Source: Eubacteriales bacterium (GTDB lineage Bacteria; Bacillota; Clostridia; Christensenellales; CAG-138). Taken from it: a DNA stretch of 64,000 bases. Shown here piece after piece: positions 53,175 through 61,277 of the stretch. The first letter of the stretch is position 1; each line of letters starts with the position of its first letter. Location: positions 1-64,000 of the forward strand of contig JAJFTI010000004.1 of the NCBI GenBank assembly GCA_021373115.1. The letters are read 5' to 3'. Below the pieces are notes generated by a model. That model did no database searches. It was not told the DNA's origin and worked only from the letters and a program-made list of their open reading frames with translations. Position numbers and translations under genes: made by a program.

Positions 53175-54422
53175 ATGAATCTATTTTCGAACGAGAGAGC
53201 AACGGACTATTTCCGAAGAATTTCTTCAATTGTTGAACGTGAAATTAATGCTTTCACTGATGAAAAAATCCTTGGATCAAATGTTCAAGAATGGGTTGAT
53301 TATTATAGCCAAAAATATGCTCTATTGCCTATAATTTTGTTCGAGAATAATATAACACAAACAATAGAGAATGATTCGGTTCAAGTTGAGAATATTTTCT
53401 TTACAAATCCAGCATATGAAAAGCGATATTTCGATAAACCAGCATATAGAATTAATTATTCAATACCGTTTGATGGAACTGCGGACCTTCTTCAATTAAC
53501 ACCATCGACAAGGGTTCTTACACCTTTTGAAGCCGAAGTAGTAAAACCTTTCGGAGAAAAAATTGGATCAATAGTAATAAGCTTAACTTTTAATGCTGAT
53601 GAAATGAATTCCAAACCAGATTTGCATGCATTTGTCAGAGGACAATTTAACTCTAAATTTGAAAATTACAGAAAAATGATTAGCTATATAAATGCAGAGG
53701 CGACTTTATTTAACACTCAAATAAATTGCTCTGTAATATCCTGGTTGCAAAAACGCAAAGACAAAGCATTAGAATTTTCTGACATCTGTACAAAGTTAAA
53801 TATACCCTTAAGAATAAATACGAATGCTCCCAACTCAATTCCCATTCTTTTAACTCGAGTTGTAAGGCAAGCTCCCGTTGCGCCACAAGCAAAGAAGATT
53901 GAGCCTGAATATGGAATTTCGGATGAAGACTATCAAAACATTGAAAGAATAATAGATATGTTTTGTTCCTCTTGTGAGAAAACGCCCGCAACTTACGCCA
54001 AGCTTGCGGAAGAGGAAATTCGTGACACTTTGATTTCTACTCTGAATACGCACTATTCAAATGTGACAGGAGAAACTTTTAGAAAAAAAGGCAAGACGGA
54101 TATTTTTATCGCGCTTGAAGACAAAGCCGGATTTATTTCTGAGTGTAAGGTATGGCATGGATTAAAAGCACTTGAAGATGCTTTAACGCAACTTAATGGT
54201 TATATGACATGGCGAGACTACAAAGTTTCATTAGTTTTCTTCAACAAGAACAACAAGGATTTTACGCGAGTTCGAGCGCAGATTGATGATTGGGTTAAAG
54301 AAAACACTACAAACATTGAACATAGTAAAGCAAACATCTGGAATTGCACAATGAAGAGAAATGACAATAATGAGTATTTCCAATTGGCAATTCATGTTTA
54401 TGATTTATATATAGTGGAATAA
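53175..54422 (+). CDS. Unrecognised protein with C-terminal PD-(D/E)xK nuclease motif
   Basis: A 415-residue protein from strikingly AT-rich DNA (about one third GC by eye). The C-terminal half fits a PD-(D/E)xK nuclease: a helix with E281, GKTDI with D309, ISECKVW with E323 and K325, then a helix ending QLNGY (Q339). This order (D-x(13)-ExK) is that of restriction-like endonucleases. The N-terminal 250 residues are not recognised; residues about 95-170 look like a beta-rich sensor or binding domain. GGAGGT precedes the ATG, with a private promoter and terminator. There is no methyltransferase beside it. Base composition and isolation suggest transfer; a defence role is a hypothesis. Confidence 0.78.
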   Translation: MNLFSNERATDYFRRISSIVEREINAFTDEKILGSNVQEWVDYYSQKYALLPIILFENNITQTIENDSVQVENIFFTNPAYEKRYFDKPAYRINYSIPFDGTADLLQLTPSTRVLTPFEAEVVKPFGEKIGSIVISLTFNADEMNSKPDLHAFVRGQFNSKFENYRKMISYINAEATLFNTQINCSVISWLQKRKDKALEFSDICTKLNIPLRINTNAPNSIPILLTRVVRQAPVAPQAKKIEPEYGISDEDYQNIERIIDMFCSSCEKTPATYAKLAEEEIRDTLISTLNTHYSNVTGETFRKKGKTDIFIALEDKAGFISECKVWHGLKALEDALTQLNGYMTWRDYKVSLVFFNKNNKDFTRVRAQIDDWVKENTTNIEHSKANIWNCTMKRNDNNEYFQLAIHVYDLYIVE

Positions 54423-54436
54423 GTGGAAATAAATAC

Positions 54437-54463
54437 AAAGAGGGCGCTCTCGCGCCCTCTTTT
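54437..54463. terminator. Bidirectional terminator between the nuclease-like gene and thrS
   Basis: A perfect 11-bp stem (54437-54447 with 54452-54462) with A's before and T's after; near copy of the metK terminator at 52847-52873. Confidence 0.88.
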
Positions 54464-54479
54464 GTTTCACTCGTTTTGC

Positions 54480-56429
54480 TTAGCCCTTCGCTTTTGTCGC
54501 GATTTCGTCCAGCAGTTTTGCGCGGAAGTCCGCAAGCGTCATCGTGCCGAGGTCGCCGTCCTTGCGGGAGCGGACGGCTACAAGCCCCTGCTCAATCTCC
54601 TTGTCGCCGATCACGAGCATATACGGTATCTTCTGCATCTGCGCTTCGCGAATCTTAAACCCGATCTTTTCGTTGCGCAGGTCGGTTTCCACGCGGATTC
54701 CGTACTGCTCCAGCGACTTTTGCATCTCGACGGACGCGTCCGCCGTGCGATCCGTAATCGGCAGCATCTTCACCTGCACCGGCGCCATCCAGGTTGGCAG
54801 CGCGCCCGCGTATTTCTCAATCAGCAGCGCGAGTGTGCGCTCGTAGCAGCCGATCGACGTGCGGTGGATGACGACCGGATATTTCTTGAGCCCGTCGGTA
54901 TCCATATACTGCATGCCAAAGCGCTCGGCAAGCTGGAAGTCGATCTGGATGGTGACCAGCGTATCCTCTTTGCCGTAAACGTTGCGAATCTGTACGTCCA
55001 GCTTCGGCCCGTAGAAGGCGGCTTCACCGTCCGCCTCACGGAACGGCACTTTCAGGTCGTTGAGGATGTCGCGCATCATGTTCTGCGTGCGTTCCCAGTC
55101 CTCTTTGTCGCCAATGTATTTGTCCTTGTCGTTCTCGTCCCACTTGCTGAAGCGGTAGCTCACGTCGTCCGTAAAGCCGAGGATGTCGATGAAATACTTC
55201 GCGAGGTCGAGGCAGCCCTTGAACTCGTCCGCCACCTGGTCGGGACGGCAGGCAAGGTGCCCTTCCGAAATCGTGAACTGTCTTAGGCGAATCAGCCCGT
55301 GCATTTCGCCGGAGCTCTCGTTGCGGAACAGCGTGCTCGTTTCGTTATAGCGCAGCGGCAGGTCGCGGTAGGAGCGCGCGCGGTTGAGGTAGGCCATGAA
55401 CTGGAACGGGCACGTCATGGGGCGCAGCGCGAAGACCTCCGCGTTTTCGTCCTCAATGTCCGGCGTGTCGCTCATGATGAACATGCCTTCGCGGTAATGA
55501 TCCCAGTGGCCGGAGATTTTATATAGCTCGCGTTTGGCCATAAACGGCGTCTTGGTGAGCAGATAACCGCGCTTTTGCTCCTCGTCCTCGACGAAGCGCT
55601 GGAGCAGCTGAATGACGCGCGCGCCCTTCGGCAGCAGAATCGGCAGACCCTGGCCAATGATGTCCACGGTGGTGAAGAGCTCCAACTCGCGGCCGAGTTT
55701 GTTGTGGTCGCGCTTTTTCGCCTCTTCCAGCGCGGTGACATACGCATCCAGATCGGCTTTCTTTTCAAAGGCCGTGCCGTAGATGCGCTGGAGCATCTTG
55801 TTCTTCTCGCTGCCGCGCCAATACGCCCCGGCGACGTTGAGCAGCTTGATGTTTTTAACGATTCCCGTGGATTTCACATGCGGGCCCGCGCAGAGATCGA
55901 TGAAATCGCCCTGGCGGTAGAAGCTGATAATTGCGTCGGCGGGCAGGTCGCGGATCAGTTCGACTTTATACGGCTCGCCGAGCTTTTCCATATACGCGAT
56001 CGCTTCGGCGCGCGGGAGCTCGAACCGCTCGATCTTCTGGTCTTCCTTTTCGATCTTCGCCATTTCGGCCTCGATCTTGCCGAGATCCTCCGGCGAGAAG
56101 GTCTCCGGCGTGTCGAAGTCGTAGTAGAACCCGTTTTCAATCGCGGGTCCGATGGCGAGCTTCGTTTCAGGCCAGAGGCGCTTGACCGCCTGCGCGAGTA
56201 CGTGCGAAGCCGTGTGGCGATACGCCCAGCGGCCGTTCTCGTCCTTAAACGTGTAGAACGTGAGCGCATGGTCGCCGGTGATGGGACGGAAGGCGTCGCT
56301 ATGCGCGCCGTCGATCGAGCAGGACAGCGTTGCCCGCGCGAGGCCCGGGCTGATTTCGTTCGCGATTTCGAGACCCGTCATGCCGTCCGCAAATTCGCGC
56401 TGGTTTCCATCCGGAAATGTGATTTTCAT
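54480..56429 (-). CDS. thrS: Threonyl-tRNA synthetase
   Basis: A 649-residue class II synthetase. It has an N-terminal TGS domain (1-62), the editing domain with HxxxH (HTASHVLAQ near residue 72) and C/H in CAGPH (near 180), the catalytic core (motif 2 LFRNESSGEMHGLIRLRQF; zinc ligand Cys in RPMTCPF and His in FREADGEAAFYGPKLDVQ region and VIHRTSIGCYER), and an anticodon domain from about 545. The ATG at 56429 has GGAGGAG 8 nt before it; the longer frame runs into the T-box. Expression is controlled by a T-box leader. Confidence 0.98.
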   Translation of the reverse strand: MKITFPDGNQREFADGMTGLEIANEISPGLARATLSCSIDGAHSDAFRPITGDHALTFYTFKDENGRWAYRHTASHVLAQAVKRLWPETKLAIGPAIENGFYYDFDTPETFSPEDLGKIEAEMAKIEKEDQKIERFELPRAEAIAYMEKLGEPYKVELIRDLPADAIISFYRQGDFIDLCAGPHVKSTGIVKNIKLLNVAGAYWRGSEKNKMLQRIYGTAFEKKADLDAYVTALEEAKKRDHNKLGRELELFTTVDIIGQGLPILLPKGARVIQLLQRFVEDEEQKRGYLLTKTPFMAKRELYKISGHWDHYREGMFIMSDTPDIEDENAEVFALRPMTCPFQFMAYLNRARSYRDLPLRYNETSTLFRNESSGEMHGLIRLRQFTISEGHLACRPDQVADEFKGCLDLAKYFIDILGFTDDVSYRFSKWDENDKDKYIGDKEDWERTQNMMRDILNDLKVPFREADGEAAFYGPKLDVQIRNVYGKEDTLVTIQIDFQLAERFGMQYMDTDGLKKYPVVIHRTSIGCYERTLALLIEKYAGALPTWMAPVQVKMLPITDRTADASVEMQKSLEQYGIRVETDLRNEKIGFKIREAQMQKIPYMLVIGDKEIEQGLVAVRSRKDGDLGTMTLADFRAKLLDEIATKAKG

Positions 56430-56474
56430 TTTGGTTTCTCCTCCTGTTGCTGCTGAAATACCGCTGTTTATCAA

Positions 56475-56711
56475 AATAAAACGCCCCGAAGCCGTGTTCC
56501 GGCCTCGGGACGATAGGTACGCTACCGTGGTTCCACCCGTATTCGCGAAGATGCATCGCGCTCTTTTTCCGCTGTATCGGGCGGTACCCGCTGTTCCGGT
56601 CGTCGGGCGGTCTTCACGCCGTCATCCATCGCCGCGCTTTCAGCTTCTGCGCGGCTCTCTGGGGTGGATGCGCTCCATGGACGCTACTGGTTCCCGAGTC
56701 TTTCCGAAAGT
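56475..56711 (-). ncRNA. T-box leader of thrS
   Basis: On the minus strand the leader shows an AGTAGCG-type stem I base, CAGAGAG followed by a GCTGAAAGC loop region, and the T-box core GGGTGGAACC (56538-56529). A strong GC stem follows (56512-56501 with 56493-56480) with a T-rich tail. Two ACC triplets in the specifier region would suit threonine; which is used needs folding. Uncharged tRNA-Thr should allow read-through. Confidence 0.93.
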
Positions 56712-56717
56712 AACTTT

Positions 56718-56746
56718 ATTATAGTCACCCCGCCGGAACTTGTCAA
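56718..56746 (-). promoter_or_regulatory. Consensus sigma-A promoter of thrS
   Basis: On the minus strand TTGACA (56746-56741), a 17-bp spacer and TATAAT (56723-56718): a full consensus match. Confidence 0.95.
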
Positions 56747-56777
56747 TTCTTCCGTCCTTTTTTGCAGGATTTGCAGC

Positions 56778-57566
56778 CTAAACCACGTTTGCCGCGTTTT
56801 CGAGCCGCTCGGCGATTCCGAGTACGTCCTCCATGTCGTACCAGCCGGTCTTTCCAAGGATGAATGCCGCCGCGGTCAAGGCGCCGCTGGCAAACGCGCT
56901 GCGATTGAACGATTCGTGCGTGAGCGAAAGCCGCTCGCAGTCGCTCGCAAGAAGCACCGTGTGGACGCCGACATATCCGCCGATGCGGACGGAGTGGATC
57001 GGAACGGCGGCGTCTCGCGGCAGTTCCTTCTGAATGGCGGACGCAATCTTTTTTGCCGTGCCGGAAGGGATATCCTTTTTTTGATTGTGATGCGTCTCGG
57101 TGATGAGGTAGTCGAATTCCGGCAGAGCCCGCGCGACGAGTTTAAGCGCCGCGAGCAGGACGTTTACGCCGAGCGTCACGTTCGGCGCGTAGACGACGCC
57201 GAGGTTGTTGTGGACCACGAAATCGGACATCCAGATCAAATCCGCCTCCGTATAGCCCGTGGTGCAAAAAACGACCGGCACCCGGTGCTTTTTACAGGCG
57301 CGAAGGAGAGGCTTTGCGCAGGTTGGATTTGAAAAATCGATCACGACGTCAATTTCGGTTTCGGCGAACGCTTGCTCGGCCTGTGAGATATCCTGCGCGA
57401 CAATCCCGATGGGAATGGTATGCAAAAGCGTGCCAATATCCTTTCCCGCTTTTTCGCTGCCAGGGCGGCAAAATGCGGCGGCGAGCGAGAAACGCTCGTT
57501 TTGAAGGATGGCGCGGATGACTTCCGAACCGGTTCGCCCGATTCCGCAAACGGCAACCTGAATCAT
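56778..57566 (-). CDS. dapB: 4-hydroxy-tetrahydrodipicolinate reductase
   Basis: A 262-residue enzyme of the diaminopimelate/lysine pathway, reducing the dehydratase product to tetrahydrodipicolinate. N-terminal Rossmann motif VCGIGRTGSEV, IDFSNP (near residue 84), FCTTGYTE, and the catalytic/substrate segment ETHHNQKKDIPSGTAKK (near 155) are present; the usual E(A)HHxxKxDAPSG is nearly intact. The ATG at 57566 has AAAGGAG 9 nt upstream. It is preceded by a c-di-AMP riboswitch and terminator. dapA is not adjacent. Confidence 0.93.
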   Translation of the reverse strand: MIQVAVCGIGRTGSEVIRAILQNERFSLAAAFCRPGSEKAGKDIGTLLHTIPIGIVAQDISQAEQAFAETEIDVVIDFSNPTCAKPLLRACKKHRVPVVFCTTGYTEADLIWMSDFVVHNNLGVVYAPNVTLGVNVLLAALKLVARALPEFDYLITETHHNQKKDIPSGTAKKIASAIQKELPRDAAVPIHSVRIGGYVGVHTVLLASDCERLSLTHESFNRSAFASGALTAAAFILGKTGWYDMEDVLGIAERLENAANVV

Positions 57567-57621
57567 AAAGCCTTCTCCTTTCCTGCGTTGGTACGGCTGG
57601 TGACGTCTGCGGCGCGTTGAA

Positions 57622-57653
57622 CATAAAACAAGCGCCTGCGAAATCGCAAGCGC
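57622..57653 (-). terminator. Terminator in the dapB leader (riboswitch platform)
   Basis: GCGCTTGCGA and TCGCAGGCGC (57653-57644 with 57641-57632) form a 10-bp stem, followed on the minus strand by TTGTTTTA. Confidence 0.85.
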
Positions 57654-57699
57654 ATCAAGACACCATGGTTTTTCAGATGGGAAACAGACGTTGAAAAAC

Positions 57700-57840
57700 A
57701 CAGCTTTCCACGCTTACGAGATTAGCTGACGGGTTCGGGCTGAAAGCTGCCCTACCGGTGGCGCCCACCGGATACACCCCAATGTTTGGTTCTCCCGCTC
57801 CCCCGTGTGCGGCACGGAGGACTCAGCTATTCAGTTACGT
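57700..57840 (-). ncRNA. c-di-AMP (ydaO/yuaA) riboswitch upstream of dapB
   Basis: On the minus strand the conserved ydaO elements appear in order: a CTGAATAGCTGAGTCC-type 5' segment, GGGAGAACCAAA, TTGGGGTGTATCC, GGTAGGGCAGC, GCCCGAACCCGTCAGCTAA and CTCGTAAGC. These match the family's invariant blocks (GGGGAACC, TTGGGGTGAATC, CCGARYCCGTCAGCTAACCTCGTAAGC). Promoter just upstream and terminator just downstream suggest an OFF switch, as known members terminate when c-di-AMP is bound. Confidence 0.92.
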
Positions 57841-57844
57841 ATCT

Positions 57845-57873
57845 ACTATATCGGACGAAACCGGACTTGTCAA
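57845..57873 (-). promoter_or_regulatory. Sigma-A promoter of the dapB leader
   Basis: On the minus strand TTGACA (57873-57868), a 17-bp spacer and TATAGT (57850-57845). Confidence 0.9.
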
Positions 57874-57945
57874 ACGAACCGGACAGTTTTCACAGTTTTG
57901 ACAGATTTTTGGATTTGCTCTCGCGCTGCTTGTGCTGCTGCGACT

Positions 57946-58803
57946 TTACAGATCGTTCAGGCACGGTTCTCCGGCAAGGAACTCCGCCGGAGCGCCGCGC
58001 TCTTTAAAATAACGAATCATCGCGCGGCAGGCGAATTGCTCGGTTGAGTCGTGCGTTGCGCCTATGATGCTAATTCCATTTTCCCGTGCAATTCTGTGAA
58101 ATTCCATCGTCGGCTCAAACGACGGCATGGGTCGCGTTACGCCGGTGATGTAATGGTGGATTCCAAGCGAAACGAGTTCCCGCGCAACGAACGGATAAAT
58201 TCCGCCTCCCGCGGTAACCGCGACAAGCCCATTTTCAATCGCGTCATCCCCGTAGGCGTAGCGCTTGACTTCGTGCCCCACCACGGCGCGGACGTGGTCC
58301 GAAAGGGCAATGCTGGTTTGGCAATCTGTTTGACAGATCACGCCAACCTGCATTCCTTCGTACTCGCAGAAGGGGCGTTCGATCGGGAGCGAGAGCGCGT
58401 TAGCCAGCGAAACCGAGGTAGAATACGGCCCGTTTCGGTCCAGCGCGGCATGGAGCATGTAGAACGCGATTCGCTGCTGTTTCATGCTCGCAAGCAAATG
58501 GTGCGGAATCTCATAAAACGGGAATCCTTCCAGGTTCCCGTCGTATCCCATTGCATGATGGCAAAACAACAGCACATCCGTTGCACCGCCGGTAAGAATT
58601 CGCTCCAGAATGGCGGTGTTCGGAAACACGGCGGTATAGACCTTATTGATCTCCCGCGCATTGTCAAGCACAAGACCCGCATAGTGCGGCGCGCAGAACG
58701 AAGGGGCAATGTACTCGTTTCGGGGCAGAAAGCTCCAATCGTCGTTGATTTTGTCGATTTCGAAATCGCGATCCAATTGTTGATAGAGTTCCCGTGCTTG
58801 CAT
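57946..58803 (-). CDS. Nif3-like dinuclear metal-centre protein
   Basis: A 285-residue protein of the Nif3/DUF34 family, a widespread metal-binding fold of uncertain enzymatic role. The metal ligands are visible: FCHHAMG (near residue 81), the central YAYGDDAIENGLVAVTAGGG region and GATHDSTEQFACRAM near 248-262. It is slightly divergent from YqfO-type proteins and lacks their inserted CutA-like domain. It sits between rlmH (36 bp upstream on the same strand) and the dapB leader. Probably in the walJ-rlmH-nif3 run. Confidence 0.85.
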   Translation of the reverse strand: MQARELYQQLDRDFEIDKINDDWSFLPRNEYIAPSFCAPHYAGLVLDNAREINKVYTAVFPNTAILERILTGGATDVLLFCHHAMGYDGNLEGFPFYEIPHHLLASMKQQRIAFYMLHAALDRNGPYSTSVSLANALSLPIERPFCEYEGMQVGVICQTDCQTSIALSDHVRAVVGHEVKRYAYGDDAIENGLVAVTAGGGIYPFVARELVSLGIHHYITGVTRPMPSFEPTMEFHRIARENGISIIGATHDSTEQFACRAMIRYFKERGAPAEFLAGEPCLNDL

Positions 58804-58839
58804 CGGCTGCCCCCTCCTGTCGTTTTTAAATCAGGTACG

Positions 58840-59319
58840 TTATTTATGATACGGCTCCCCCGCGTTGATCTTGAACGCGCGGTAGACCTGCTCCAGCAGG
58901 AATACACGGCAGAGTCCATGCGGCAGGGTCATATCGGAGACGGAGAGTCGGCTCTCCGCGCGGCGGAGCACGGCCTGGCCTAGGCCCAGCGATCCGCCGA
59001 TGACGAACGTAACGGTGGAAGCCTGCCGGTCGAACGCGCCTTGCAGGAATGCCGCGAATTGCTCGGAGGAATGGCGTTTTCCATCGATCGCGAGGCAAAC
59101 GACGTATTCGTTCGGCAGGATTTTCGCCAGCAGGCGCTCTCCCTCGCGTTCCTTCACTTGCTGCTCCTCGGCGGGGGAAAGCGACTCCGGTGCTTTTTCG
59201 TCCGCCACCTCGCATAGTTCGAGCGTACAGAACCTTGAGAGGCGCTTGGCGTATTCCGCAGCCGCGTCCCGGAAAAAGCTGTCCTTCAGTTTTCCAACAC
59301 AGGCAATCTTGATTTTCAA
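58840..59319 (-). CDS. rlmH: 23S rRNA (pseudouridine1915-N3)-methyltransferase RlmH
   Basis: A 159-residue SPOUT methyltransferase acting on helix 69 of 23S rRNA. The trefoil-knot SAM site is FVIGGSLGLG (near residue 103), and the conserved C-terminus SVSDMTLPHGLCRVFLLEQVYRAFKINAGEPYHK is intact. It lies after walJ on the same strand, the common Firmicute order (yycJ ... rlmH). A start ATG at 59319 is supported by its neighbourhood, with a purine-rich region before it. Confidence 0.97.
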   Translation of the reverse strand: MKIKIACVGKLKDSFFRDAAAEYAKRLSRFCTLELCEVADEKAPESLSPAEEQQVKEREGERLLAKILPNEYVVCLAIDGKRHSSEQFAAFLQGAFDRQASTVTFVIGGSLGLGQAVLRRAESRLSVSDMTLPHGLCRVFLLEQVYRAFKINAGEPYHK

Positions 59320-59376
59320 AACAAATCTCGCAGAATTTTGTTCTTTGTTTCTTTCTTCCGAGAAAGAAGAATTTTT

Positions 59377-60159
59377 TTATAATTCAAACAACCCGCAGGG
59401 CTGGAACCGGTCCGCAACCGTGACGAACATACTTTCGAGCAGCCCCGCGCTTTCGAGCACGGACTGAACGGTGACGAGCGCAAGTTCGGGCGTGTTGTTC
59501 TCCTGCGAGAGGTGTCCCAGAATCGCGTTTTTTACCCCGCGGTCGTGTAGTTTTTGCAGCACCAGCCCCGCGTCCTCGTTGCAGAGGTGCCCGCGCGAGG
59601 AAAGAATGCGCATTTTCAGCGGGTATGGATAGCTGCCCGCCTTGAGCATATCCACGTCGTGATTCGCCTCCAGCAGGATGAGGTCGGACTGCGCGACCGC
59701 ATCGAGCATCCGGCTGGATACATGCCCGATGTCGGTCATGATGGAGAGTTTCTTTCCATCGTGCACAAAGGTGTATCCAACCGCGTGCGCCGCGTCGTGC
59801 GGCGTGGAAAACGGGTGCACGCAAAGCTGTCGAAGATAGAAGTCCCGGTCCGGTTCGAACACGCGGATGTTTTTCGGCGCGATTTCGCCGAGGTTTGCGG
59901 GCATGTTTTCCCAACATTCCGCGGCGGCGAAAACGGGAATGTCGTATTTGCGCGAAAGCACGCCTACGCCGGAGACGTGGTCCGTGTGCTCATGGGTAAT
60001 GAGAATGGCGTTTAGCGATTCGGGGGAGACGTCGATCATCTCCATGAGCTCTTTGATGCGCTTTGCCGTAACGCCCGCATCAACGAGCAGACGTACGCCC
60101 CCCGCTTCCAGATAGGAGGCGTTGCCGGAGGAACCGCTGCACAAAGGGGAAAACAGCAT
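59377..60159 (-). CDS. walJ: MBL-fold metallohydrolase WalJ (YycJ)
   Basis: A 260-residue metallo-beta-lactamase-fold protein. The metal-binding motif is THEHTDHVSGV (near residues 54-64), with additional ligands in STPHDAAHAVGY, TDIGHVS and LEANHD, and SRGHLCNEDA. YycJ/WalJ proteins have exonuclease-like roles in coordinating division and replication in Firmicutes. It begins MLFSPLCSGSSGNASYLEAGG, as in the family, with AAGGAG before the ATG. Diverges from ispE; the walRK genes that often precede it are absent here. Confidence 0.92.
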   Translation of the reverse strand: MLFSPLCSGSSGNASYLEAGGVRLLVDAGVTAKRIKELMEMIDVSPESLNAILITHEHTDHVSGVGVLSRKYDIPVFAAAECWENMPANLGEIAPKNIRVFEPDRDFYLRQLCVHPFSTPHDAAHAVGYTFVHDGKKLSIMTDIGHVSSRMLDAVAQSDLILLEANHDVDMLKAGSYPYPLKMRILSSRGHLCNEDAGLVLQKLHDRGVKNAILGHLSQENNTPELALVTVQSVLESAGLLESMFVTVADRFQPCGLFEL

Positions 60160-60240
60160 AGGTCTTGCTACTCCTTTTATTCAACAAAAACAGTATAGCA
60201 CACAAAACAAGGCCTCAACAGACCGGCGCACTTGTCACAC

Positions 60241-60267
60241 CTTCGCATACTGGTATCGCATGCGAAG
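60241..60267. promoter_or_regulatory. Inverted repeat upstream of ispE
   Basis: CTTCGCAT (60241-60248) and ATGCGAAG (60260-60267) form a perfect 8-bp inverted repeat with an 11-bp centre, over the expected -35 zone of ispE. It may be an operator. Confidence 0.45.
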
Positions 60268-60270
60268 ATT

Positions 60271-60279
60271 TGGTATACT
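60271..60279 (+). promoter_or_regulatory. Extended -10 promoter of ispE
   Basis: TGGTATACT at 60271-60279. The predicted transcription start falls at about 60286, next to the ATG at 60287. Confidence 0.6.
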
Positions 60280-60286
60280 GGTGAGC

Positions 60287-61108
60287 ATGGACAGTACGAC
60301 GGAACGCGCCTTTGCGAAGATTAATCTGACGCTTGGCGTGCTGTATAAACGAACGGACGGCTATCACGCGCTGGATTCCGTGATGCAGACGATTGATCTG
60401 CACGATACGGTAACGGTGGAGCGCGCAAGCGAAATCATCGTGACCAGTACGGGCATGGTGCTGCCATATGACAATACCGTGCGCCGCGCGGCGGAGCGTT
60501 ACCGCGCGCTGACCGGGCGGAGCGCGCGCATCCGCGTGGTCAAGCGGATTCCTTCGGAGGCGGGTCTGGGCGGCGGCAGCGCGGACGCCGCCGCGACGCT
60601 CAACGGCCTGCAGAAGCTCTACGGCGAAGTGGACGACAAGACGCTTTTGGAAATCGGCGCGGCGGTCGGAGCGGACGTTCCGTTCTGCCTAAGCGGCGGA
60701 ACGCAGCGCGCGGAGGGGATTGGGGATGTGCTGACCCCGATCCGCGGCATGAAGCTGCACCTGCTCGTGGTCAAGCCAAAGGAAGGCGTTTCCACGAGAA
60801 AGCTCTTTTCGCTGCTCAAATTGCCAAGAACCATGCCGGATACCATGGCCTGTCTGCGGGCGCTGAGTGAAGGCAATCTGGATTTGCTCTGCCCTTTACT
60901 GTTCAACGCGCTGGAGGAACCCGCCGTCGCGCTCGTGCCGGAGATCGGAAGGATCAAAGACGCACTGCTGCGTGCGGGTGCGCGCGCCGCAAGCATGACG
61001 GGCAGCGGAAGCGCGGTTTTCGGCGTTTTTAGGACAAAAGAAGAGGCCGAGGCCGCTTTGCCCGCGTTCGCCGAATATGCCTTTGCGCGCATTTGCGAAA
61101 GTATTTAG
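60287..61108 (+). CDS. ispE: 4-diphosphocytidyl-2-C-methyl-D-erythritol kinase
   Basis: A 273-residue GHMP kinase of the MEP isoprenoid pathway. Near the N-terminus AFAKINLTLGVL, the ATP loop IPSEAGLGGGSADAAATL (near residue 88) and the C-terminal MTGSGSAVFGVF (near 245) define IspE. The ATG at 60287 aligns with family starts; an upstream in-frame GTG (60281) and ATG (60260) would precede or overlap the promoter. The distance from the -10 element suggests an almost leaderless mRNA. It supplies precursors for undecaprenyl carriers used by uppP-dependent pathways. Confidence 0.93.
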   Translation: MDSTTERAFAKINLTLGVLYKRTDGYHALDSVMQTIDLHDTVTVERASEIIVTSTGMVLPYDNTVRRAAERYRALTGRSARIRVVKRIPSEAGLGGGSADAAATLNGLQKLYGEVDDKTLLEIGAAVGADVPFCLSGGTQRAEGIGDVLTPIRGMKLHLLVVKPKEGVSTRKLFSLLKLPRTMPDTMACLRALSEGNLDLLCPLLFNALEEPAVALVPEIGRIKDALLRAGARAASMTGSGSAVFGVFRTKEEAEAALPAFAEYAFARICESI

Positions 61109-61277
61109 CCGGTACGCCGGGGGGACTGCGGCGCGCGTGTTTCCGCGTTGTATCGTTTCGGTGAACAATCCGAGAATTCTCCGGCAAAACGCGCACAACA
61201 GCGATAAAATTCGATACAATCACAGCACAACATACCGCAGGATACCGATTTTATAATGTAACAACAGGGGGCCATTG

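Noticed and set aside
53175..54422. Restriction-modification system
   Set aside because: No methyltransferase or specificity gene is next to the nuclease-like gene, so only a nuclease motif is claimed.
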